Part shown: in pieces, positions 55,571-64,000 of the stretch
Layout of the letters: each line of letters starts with the position of its first letter
How positions within the stretch are numbered: position 1 is the stretch's first letter
From: Papio anubis
Lineage: Eukaryota > Chordata > Mammalia > Primates > Cercopithecidae
NCBI RefSeq assembly: GCF_008728515.1
Contig: NC_044990.1
Location: forward strand, 12,111,156 to 12,175,155
Reading direction: 5' to 3'
Length of the DNA: 64,000 nt
The notes under the pieces: generated by a model
Told to the model about the DNA's origin: nothing
Databases searched by the model: none
The model's input: the letters and a program-made list of their open reading frames with translations, nothing else
Program-made: the position numbers and the translations under genes

Positions 55571-58366
55571 TATTACACACGAGAGACAGGGAAGGAAAAA
55601 CACGGCACCGAAAAGGCACTGTGGAAGTTGGAAAGGGGGAGCATGTTGGAGGAAGAGCCTGAAAATCATCCTAATCCTATTTAACTGCCTGCGATACTGG
55701 AATGCCTACATGAAAATAGGGGTATGGGGCGGCTAAAATCCTGTGATGATTGAGAGCTGGTGTCTTCAAGTAAGAAGTACGGAGCCCAGACCCCTTAATC
55801 AACCAATAGGAGCCACAAGCCCTCTTAGGAGTAACCCATAGGTGAGAACTAGAGACTCACCCCAGCCCCCAACCCTCAAATGAATAAGCAGCTCAGCTTG
55901 ACCCTCTTTGCCAATTCTTTCCAGGGTAGCTTGTTTATTCTCTGCATTCTGTCCGTCCTCAAGGCTAATGCTGCATATGTCTTGAGTTTCTCATAGCATT
56001 CACTGTCAATGAAAACACTCCAAATACAGTCAAAACTCTGAAATTTGACCTCTAAGTGAAACTTTTGGTATTTGGAATTTTCAAGTATTTTGATAGATGA
56101 TCCCAGATTAGCGCTCAATGGAATCTTATATACACAGGGCAGAACGCTAAGGAGTGCTTTTACAGAAGCCAGGAATGGCTCACTGTCTGCTGCCCTTTCT
56201 ACTCCTTCACACACATTCCAGCCTCCTCGTCAGTCTGTTCAGAGGGAGCCAAGGTGGTTCTGCCAACTGGGAAAATGTTTGAGACACAAGTGGCAGGCGG
56301 AAAAATGCAGGGCTGATTTGGAAGGCTGCTTTCGAAATTACATGAACCCAAAGGTTGTGGGTTGATGTCAAAGCCTTCCTGTGGGCTCTGGAGGCCAGCG
56401 TTTGAGGATTTTCACCAATTGATTTGTGATGTGTGTGCCCAACTCTGTGCCAATTAACCTTCTCACTCTGCATGCACCCCATGTCCCATGCCCAGTACAG
56501 ACAAGCTGGTGACACTCACACTGGCAGCTGTGACCATGACCCCGTGAAAGAGCTTGGCCCAGATCAGCTTTCCTAGCTCCAGACCATGGCTCTCATCTGG
56601 AGTCCACATCCTGCCACAAACACTTGTAGGTGGTAATAGATTTCCTTTACTTTGTCTCGCAGCCCTCCCTACTGTCTGGTGAATTCCCATCTATGGGCCT
56701 CCAGGAGCATGTGCTCTCCCTTTATGGCATTCCCTGGAGATGCAACCATCAGCTCCAACCCATATGACAGCAACCTGGTCTGTCCTGTCCTGGGACCATT
56801 ACTACACCCACTCACTACAGCCAAACCAGAATTCTTGCATTTTCTCAGTTGTTTCACAGATCTGGAATTGTGTGATTCCCTTCTCTTCCACCCATGAGGC
56901 TCAGTTAAAACCTATTGCCTCCAGAAACACTTTCATGACTAACACAAAGCTCTTTAGTCTTACCAGTCATGTTAATACCTGTAAACCACTGTTATGTGGT
57001 ACATTAATTAGATTGGCTTGTTACATGTTCATATGGAATCCATTTGTTCGTTGCAACTACTACAGGCATAAAGTTTTAACATCTTGAATTTAGAAGGAAT
57101 ATTAAACATTTTCTAATCCAACCACTCAACTACCGCAGTAGTTGAGCTGATTATCTACCTGCATATACAGAGTGTATTATCTCACAGAGGGCCCCAAGCT
57201 ATTGAAGAATGTTCTTCCTTTTAATTTCCATACACTAGCTCTGATTCTGCCATTTTGGAATCAGACAGGACAAATCTATGCTTTTTTCCACAAGACTGTC
57301 CTTCAGATGTTTGTCAAAAGCCCTTACAAGAATTTTTTTGGTGTAGTCTCACATTTTTTTCCATCTAACCACATGACTTTCATCCATTCATCCAGCTGAC
57401 TGCTCTTTTTTGGATCTGCTCCAGTCTGTCAGTATCCCTTTAAAAATATGCGGGCATCTACTCTAAGCTTAGAGCTCTAGACTTGGCCCAGCACAATAGT
57501 ATATGGTACATTGTGTGCCTATTCCCTGCATTCAGGGCATTGTACTTTTGCTGATGCAGTCTGAGATTATGGGAGGCTTTATTTTCTGTAATCTATATTT
57601 ACTCATTCATAAATTTAACATTGGATGCCTGAAAAAACAGCGTAAGTATAGTAGGTACAAATGTGAGTATGATGTGGTCTCTGCTCTCAAGGGACTGTCT
57701 GCGAGGGAAGACAGAAAAGAAACTTACCACTATACCACATGTTAAGTGAAGTGTGGGAGGCTGGAGGCCATCTCTATTGCCTCATGCTGTTTTTTATATA
57801 TGATCTGTTTTAGATCATATATAAGCACATATATTAGATCATATATATCCAAGTGCATACATTGCTGGGTGCTATTTTTGTATTTTCATAAAATCTGCTG
57901 TTACGTGACTGTTCTCTATTCTTTACTTACCAAATGATCTTTGGAAGTGAAGAATAGGTCTTTAAATTTATTGCCGTAGTTGAGTTTTGTTCAATTCCTG
58001 ACTTTCTCCTCCAGCTATTTGTTTTTGCCTTGTTATTTCTGGTAGCTAACAACCCCCCACCCCAAACTTATAAAAGTAAAAAATAAACAACTAATTCAAT
58101 TTGGGGGAAAGGTAAAGTAAGGGCAGGAAAATAATAAAGCCAGGGGTAAAATCCATTCACAGATATGCAAGCCACGAAGTCTTGCACATTTGCTGGAAGT
58201 GGGTGAGAATGTGGCTTAAGATACTTCTCTGACAAAGCAAAACGGAAACAAGACCAATTACAAAATTCAGCAGATCCATGAGATGAAAAACAAAACAGTG
58301 GTCAAGATAAATACAGATCACTAGGTATGGTGACTCCAGGGAAGATTTTCCCAGGTCCTCAGAAAG
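55571..58366. other. Mostly unassigned sequence
   Basis: No gene recognised over 2.8 kb. Bases 56870-57050 are L2-like ('gaggctcagttaaaacctat', 'cagaaacactttcatgacta'). Bases 57600-57720 resemble an ancient mammalian repeat ('ctctgctctcaagggactgt'). The 112-codon minus-strand frame at 55876-56214 has no recognised domain. Confidence 0.5.
57794..57824. repeat. Inverted repeat (13-bp perfect arms)
   Basis: ttatatatgatct and agatcatatataa are perfect reverse complements around the 5-base loop gtttt. A third partial copy, ttagatcatatatat, follows at 57834-57848. AT-rich cruciform candidate. Confidence 0.85.
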
Positions 58367-58375
58367 AATCAGCAC

Positions 58376-58664
58376 ACCTGGAATCAGCACTTTGGGAGGC
58401 CAAGGTGGGTGGATCACTTGAGCTCAGGAGTTCGAGACCAGCCTGGGCAACAGGGCAAAAACCCATCTCTAAAAATAAAATAAAATAAAATTACAAAAGT
58501 TAGCCAGGCATGCTTGTGAGGGTCTGTAGTCCCATATACTCAGAAGGCTGAGGTGGGAGAATCACTTGAGCCTGGGAGGTCAAGGCTGCAGTAAGCCATG
58601 AGTGTGCCACTGCATTCCAGCCTGGGCAACAAAGCAAGACCCTGTTTCAAAAAAAAAAAAAAAA
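58376..58664 (+). mobile_element. AluJ/S-type SINE, slightly 5'-truncated
   Basis: It begins inside the Alu at 'acctggaatcagcactttgg' (about 20 bases of the 5' end missing) and ends in an A18 tail. Target duplication aatcagcac at 58367-58375 and 58665-58673. Confidence 0.93.
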
Positions 58665-58849
58665 AATCAGCACCCTCAAAAATATTGGATAAGGTAGCAA
58701 AATGTAGTTCACGGTTTCTTAACTGTATCCTTCACTGTCAACAATAATATAACAAGCATTATTTAGGAAAAGCAATTTCTGTGAGGGTCTTTGAAAACCA
58801 TGGTTCAAGTATTCTATTGTCTGTGATCTTTTAAACCATGTCACAGACC

Positions 58850-59375
58850 ATATCAGCACTTTCCAGCTTAAAATATTGGAGAGTTTTCCATTGCACTGAG
58901 AACAAAAATCAAACTCCTTATTTGGCCCACCAGGTCCCGCACAATCCAGTCCCTGCCAACCCCTCCCCCATCAACTCCAGCTCCCTGCTAGCATCATCCA
59001 CGTTGCCGCCTCAGTTGCCTTTTTGCACACGCTTCTCCTCAGCTGTAATGTTGCATGGAGCCTTCCTGTGGCTGACTCTTTCTCAGCCTCCAAGTATCAG
59101 CTTAACTGATGCATCCTCAGGCAAGCCATCCCTGCTGACTTCCTCTAAGTGAAGGCAGTATCGGTATCCCCTTAGAGGTTCCTATGGCCTCTCTCCCAAT
59201 TTATAATTACATATGTATTTGCTCATGGACCTCTGTGTTGCTCATTCTTCCCAGGAGACTGCTTTGGGCGGTCCGTGTCTATTTCATTCACATTCTATAC
59301 TTGATGCCTACTGTAAGGCCTGGCACAGAGTAGGAGGATATCAGTAGGATTGGTTGAACAAATGATTGAATCAAT
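58850..59375 (+). repeat. L2 LINE 3' region
   Basis: About 525 bp in sense, in L2 order: 'gagagttttccattgcactg', 'aaatcaaactccttatttgg', 'cctctctcccaatttataat', 'ctactgtaaggcctggcaca' and 'gagtaggaggatatcagtag'. The longest L2 copy here together with 33205-33792. Confidence 0.85.
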
Positions 59376-59560
59376 AATTGAATAAATGATTATATGAATT
59401 TCCCCAAAGATAAAATTTAGACTGTCTAGAGGAATAGATGCATATTTTTTAAGGCAATCATTACAAGTATTATTCTTGTTGCTGATGATACAACTTGGAT
59501 TGAGTAAGGATTGGACAGCAGATAATTCTAGGTTTTATTCTCTGCGAAGAGCTTAAATAC

Positions 59561-59985
59561 TGTGATGGTTAATACTGAGCATCAATTTGATTAGATTGAA
59601 GGATACAAAGTATTGATCCTGGGTGTGTCTGCAAGGGTGTTGCCAAAGGAGATTAACATTTGGTTTAGTGAGCTGGGAAGGCAGACCCACCCTTAATCTG
59701 GGTGTGCACCATCTAATCAGCTGCCAGCTCGGATAGAATATAAAGCAGGCAGAAAAATGTGAAAGGTGAGACTGGCCTAGCCTCCCGTGCTGAATGCTTC
59801 CTGCCCTCAAACATTGGACTCCAAGTTTGTCAGTTTTGGGCCGCAGACTGGCTCTCTTTGCTCCTCAGCTTGCAGACAGCCAATTATGGGACCCTGTGAT
59901 CGAGTGAGTTAATACTTAATAAATTCCCCTTTATATCTACCTATCCTATTAATTCTTTCCCTCTAGAGAACCCTGACTAATGCGA
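59561..59985 (+). mobile_element. MLT2-type ERVL solo LTR
   Basis: It starts 'tgtgatggttaatactgagc' and has 'gatcctgggtgtgtctgcaa', 'agacccacccttaatctggg', 'gcaccatctaatcagctgcc', 'acttaataaattccccttta' and the end 'ctagagaaccctgactaatg'. It matches the LTR of the HERV-L group (MLT2A-like) at full length. Possible 5-bp target duplication aatac at 59556-59560 and 59985-59989. No internal retroviral sequence, so a solo LTR formed by recombination. Confidence 0.82.
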
Positions 59986-59989
59986 ATAC

Positions 59990-61879
59990 ATGTATTTCAC
60001 TTTGTTGGCTAGTGACAAAAGTATATGCTTTGACCGTTAAACAGCGCAGTTTAAGGTCCCTTTTGAAAATTAGGGATCCTGGAAGGATGGGCAAACCTCT
60101 TGCTCCACAAAGACAGGCTAAAGGGCATAAGAAAATTTGAGTAATATCTACCTTATCTTTGTATCAGTTACAAATTGTATAGGCATGCTTGCCGTGCCTT
60201 TAACCAAACAGCACAGCAGCACTGAGCCAGCTACATTCAGCTGACCCTACAGATACCTCTTCTGAGAGACTTCAGTCCACTGGTCTGTGTTTTGTGGGAA
60301 GAACTATCAACTAGATGTAGTGCTCCAAGCTACCTTCTTTTCTAGCCCATATTTTTCCATAGGGATACGATGGCAGAATCTTCTGAGTTGATCACCCACC
60401 AACTGTGTCTATGACCTTCCTCTGATGGGCCAGTCTTGCTACCTTACCAAAGTGGGAGACTGTGTTCATGTAGATTCATTTGCTCTTTGTGGACTCAAAC
60501 TGCATCTGGGTTATCAACCATCTCCGTTTCTTCATGCTCATACATATCTCTTTAATAATTCCTTTTACTGGAGATTTTAACAAATTTACTATCGAGCATT
60601 TTCTAGAACCTACTTATTTTTGTCCTCAATGAAAATAAAAGCAATTGCTTATTTTTATTTTCAATGAATTGCTTAGATTACTAGAAGGGAATTTTTAGTC
60701 TTTTAGGTAGAATTTGTCTGCACTTAGAGGCTTACCTTCATTTACTTTAGGTAGGATTCTGTAACCTCCTCCCATCTTGAACAACAGTGAATATATTTTC
60801 TTAATGTTGACTCAAATTATAATTTGAATATGAAATGAACACTTGCTCATTGAAGAAATCCTATGATGAATCCTTTGGATAATCTTCTGATCATCTGTTT
60901 TGTAAATATTTGGGATTACCCAGTGAGAGGCACACCATTATTACGATTGTCTGCTGACCTGTTGCCCTGTATTCTGTCTCCATTCTTATATACAATCCCT
61001 TTCTTCATGGTGTCAAGCAGCAGTTGGGAATTGAGTACAGCCCACGACTGTGTAGGAATAAAGGCACGGAAGGAATAATGCAATTGCAATTCTTAGATAT
61101 GCCTTCTTGGATAAATGCAGCTCAGTATACCAAAAAAATATGATAGAATGCTTTCCTTCCATATTCCTAATATAAGACTGTCAATCTGTACTTGAAAGTG
61201 GTGCAGAGAAGAGTAGCAACATTTTTAAAATCCTGTGAAGAGAAGAGCACTATAGATTTGAAAGAGTAGCAAAATATCCCTCTAGAGGTCTAGATTTAGG
61301 CGTCATGTAGCTCTGAAGTGACTGGAAGACACATTTTAGGGTAATGGCAGGACAGCAAGGGGAGGCTTCTCTTTTGAGTTAAGAGAAATAATTTAACCAA
61401 AAGTGATCCTGGGGTAATAAAAAGATTTTTTTTTCTGGCATCTCATTTGTCATCAACAGAGACAAAGTCACTAACTCATCTTACCATTTCTTTTTCCCTT
61501 TCTTATTCAAATATTTCTAATGTATTCTTCATGCCAGGCACAGGGCTAGACTCTGATGGTACAGAGAAGAAGAAGACATTCTCTCTCTTCTCAACAATAA
61601 TTTATCATGGCAAAACAGAAGGACAGTGACAATTACAGGACCGCGTCGCTGGTGCTACAAGAGAGGTGTGCAGAGGAGAGATGACTACGTCAGAACAGAA
61701 TAGAGGCATTCTACATGGCAGAAAGGTGGTGCAGGTGCCTGGAGGGATGCATACCTGGGCGAGAAAGCTGGGAAGCTGATATGGGGGAAAAGATGCCCAC
61801 GAAGAGAAAAAAAAAATGCGTAAATACTTTCCTATGTGATACCCCTTCTTCAATTAATAAGATAGATTAGTATTCAAAT
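59990..61879. other. Unassigned sequence
   Basis: No gene or clear repeat over 1.9 kb. Bases 61505-61600 resemble an ancient mammalian repeat ('catgccaggcacagggctag'). Confidence 0.5.
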
Positions 61880-61889
61880 CACCATGACA

Positions 61890-62148
61890 GGCTGGGCACA
61901 GTGGCTCATGCATGTAATACCAGCACTTTGGGATGCCAAGGTGGGCGGATCACCTGAGGTCAGGAAGGTCAGGAGTTCGAGACCACCCGGGCATGGTGGC
62001 GCGTGCCTGTAATCCCAGCTACTCAGGAGGTTGAGGCACAAGAATCGCTTGAACCCAGGAGACAGAGTTTGCCGTGAGCTGAGATGGTGCCACTGCACTC
62101 CAGCCTGGGTGACAGAGCAAGACTTCATCTCAAAAAAAGAAAAAAAAA
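61890..62148 (+). mobile_element. AluS-type SINE with internal deletion and small duplication
   Basis: Sense Alu; after 'gttcgagaccacccgggcat' about 50 bp of the left-monomer end and A-rich linker are missing. 'ggtcaggaaggtcaggagtt' is a 10-bp duplication. Perfect target duplication caccatgaca at 61880-61889 and 62149-62158. Confidence 0.95.
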
Positions 62149-62284
62149 CACCATGACATAGGGGATCTCAGGGACAGCATGCATGGTGATGGGTGTGTAA
62201 TTCCACTGCGGGAATCATCACACAATGCATCCCTATCTCAAATTATCTTGCATACCTTGAAGATATACAATCTTTATCGGTTAA

Positions 62285-62336
62285 TTAAATATTTTAAAAT
62301 TTAAAAGTCATCATGATACAACACCTCACATAGTGA

Positions 62337-62367
<31 letters not shown>

Positions 62368-62584
62368 CTGTGTGGTGACAGTTGAGATCTACTCCCTCAT
62401 CAAATATTCAATAGTCTTATTAATTACAGTCACCATGCTGTACATTAAATCCCCAAAACTTATTTATCTTTTAATGGAAAGTTTGTACCCTTTGACCCAC
62501 ATCTCCCCATTCCACATCCCCTGTCACTGGGCCCAGCTTCTGGCAACCACCATTCTACTCTCTGCTTCTGTGAGTTCAACTTTT
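62285..62584 (-). mobile_element. L1 3' region (antisense), left piece split by Alu
   Basis: 'gacagttgagatctactccc', 'ttaattacagtcaccatgct' and 'ttctggcaaccaccattcta' are antisense L1 3' UTR sequence. It contains a (TG)n array (62341-62366) in the usual L1 position and continues across the inserted Alu into the piece at 62879. Confidence 0.88.
62341..62366. repeat. (TG)n microsatellite
   Basis: About 13 tg units, followed by tctgtgtgg. Lies inside the L1. Confidence 0.92.
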
Positions 62585-62878
62585 TTTTTTTTTTTGAGAC
62601 GGAGTTTTGCTGTTGTCATCTAGGTTGGAGTGCAATGGCGTAATCTCGGCTCACTGCAACCTCCGCCTCCCAGGTTCAAGCGGTTCTCCTGCCTCAGTCT
62701 CCTGAGTAGCTGGGATTACAGGAGCCCACCACCACGCCCAGCTAATTTTTGTATTTTTCGTAGAGATGGGGCTTCACCATGTTGGCCAGGCTGATCTCGA
62801 ACTCCTGACCTCAGGTGATCCACCTGCCTCGGCCTCCCAAAGTGCTGGGATTACAGATGTGAGTCACTGCGCCTGGCC
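62585..62878 (-). mobile_element. AluS-type SINE (antisense) inserted in L1
   Basis: Antisense full-length Alu ending 'ctgcgcctggcc' at 62878. Target duplication gagttcaactttt at 62572-62584 and from 62879, both copies inside the L1. The Alu is therefore younger than the L1. Confidence 0.95.
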
Positions 62879-62985
62879 GAGTTCAACTTTTCAAAATTCC
62901 ACATGTAAATGAGATCATGCGGCATTGGTCTTTCTGTGTCTGGCTGATTGCACTTAGCATAATGTCCTCCAGGTTCATTTATTTT
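62879..62985 (-). mobile_element. L1 3' region (antisense), right piece
   Basis: 'gtaaatgagatcatgcggca', 'tttctgtgtctggctgattg' and 'cacttagcataatgtcctcc' continue the L1 interrupted by the Alu. The L1 breaks off near 62985. Confidence 0.88.
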
Positions 62986-64000
62986 TGTGCCTGTTTTGTA
63001 CAGACGTTTCGGAGGCATTCTTTCCCATTAGAGAATATGTGTGTATGCATGAAGATGCAGAGACTCCTGAGATTTTTCAACCATTTATCTTTACAGCGTG
63101 ATGCTTATCACAGCACGCAGTGGCCTCTGGCCCATCTCCCAGAGCACCACCATAATCACTGTGTGTCTTCTGGTTCAGACCTCTTTAAACAGATCTGGTA
63201 TAACGCAGATAGCCAGGCATGGTTACCTACTCCTTAATGGCCCCACCAAAATGACTCAACATTGATCAATCACAAGAGAATATTTACTGAGCACCAAAAA
63301 TGTATTTGCTGCACAGAAAGATAGAACATATCAAAAGCTACTCACAATCTTCAATGACCTTAAAACCCTCTCTTTCCTTCCCTGACTTTGGGAGTCTCAA
63401 GGGCTGTCCTTGGCCTTGGCTTGTTTCTTAATATGGCTTGCCTTGGAAAAATCCATTCCCAGCACTCCGTTAATCAGCCAGTGCATTGTTGTATGTGAAA
63501 AAATGTAAGACCAAAACTGTGTGGTATATACTATGATTATAATGTTTTGAAAATTTTTTTTAAAAAGGCATATTTGAAAAAAAAAAAGCTTAGAAGAAAC
63601 TGCACTAAAAAGACAATCATGACCATTTTTAGGATGGTGAAATGATGGGTGATAATTCTTGAATCTCAATTTTTTAAATATTCTGTTGTACGACTAGGGG
63701 ATCAGGCCTAACCGATGATTTATGACAGGGGTATGGAGAAGAAACCTCCGTCTTAGCTTATTTCCAGTTGCCTCTATGTATTGCAGACGGAAGACAGAGA
63801 GACAAGAAAAATCTGCACAACGATGATAGATACGGTCTTACACGGCTTGAACTCCCCATTGTGTAATGCAGTTATGCAAAACTCCGGTGTTCAAAATAAT
63901 TTCATCTAAGAAAGAGAAAACAAAAAAAAGTTTACTGATTCCTCTTTCAAAATGCCTCTCACATCCATTCCTTATTACATGATGTGTCCTGCACACAGGG
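62986..64000. other. Unassigned sequence
   Basis: No gene or named repeat to the window end. Short A/T runs at 63546-63570 and 63580-63590. Bases 63275-63300 ('gaatatttactgagcaccaa') hint at an ancient repeat. Confidence 0.5.

Noticed and set aside
55876..56214. 112-codon minus-strand frame
   Set aside because: Looks protein-like by composition, but I recognise no domain, and there is no splice or promoter context; not supportable.

Overview
The window is non-coding-rich primate genomic DNA, most likely from an Old World monkey. There is no prokaryotic gene organisation. About fifteen Alu elements are present. The youngest (minus strand near 749, 14774 and 47607; plus strand near 5182 and 40614) carry the base combinations I associate with the cercopithecid AluY (YR-type) lineage: 'ggctcaagcctgtaat', 'gagacgggcggatcac' and 'gagatccggccactgc'. 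The rest is the usual primate mix of L1, L2, MIR, hAT and Tigger fossils, MaLR/ERV LTRs and microsatellites.

The only protein-coding sequence I can support is one exon on the minus strand, 52820-52988. It encodes 56 residues (begins MFSQVPRTPASGCYYLNSMT, ends LVTKIQQ) and stops at a consensus splice donor in phase 1. I recognise this as the first coding exon of the long (alpha) isoform of STARD13 (DLC2), a SAM/RhoGAP/START-domain protein. A 580-bp ATG-free leader/promoter region lies upstream (52989-53568), with an E-box palindrome, an inverted CCAAT box and moderate CpG density. By inference, everything to the left (1-52819) is intron of STARD13 read on the minus strand, and everything to the right is 5' flank, or intron of transcripts that start further upstream.

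Layout: 1-5.4 kb, two minus-strand Alus, a fossil hAT transposon with both ends and a near-perfect 8-bp target duplication, and an internally deleted AluY. 5.7-8 kb, MIR pieces and a 2-kb antisense L1. 9.5-17.3 kb, a Tigger-type MER2, an MLT1 LTR, four Alus, GATA/AAAT and GGAA simple repeats, and MIRs. 17.3-25 kb, mostly unique sequence plus one ERV1-type LTR. 25-42 kb, L2, THE1/MST and MLT1 LTRs, two MER20s, many MIRs, and Alus. 43-47 kb, mostly unique sequence carrying two copies of an unexplained 147-bp segment. 47.6-52.8 kb, Alus, a sense L1 3' end and a MIR. 52.8-53.6 kb, the STARD13 exon and promoter. 53.6-64 kb, simple repeats, L2, an MLT2-type LTR, Alus and an L1 split by an Alu.

I saw no new gene system. 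The most notable items are the STARD13 promoter/exon, the fossil hAT element, the 147-bp duplicated segment, candidate conserved intronic elements, and a patch of apparently corrupted sequence inside the first Alu. Repeat family names come from memory of consensus sequences and were not checked by a search.
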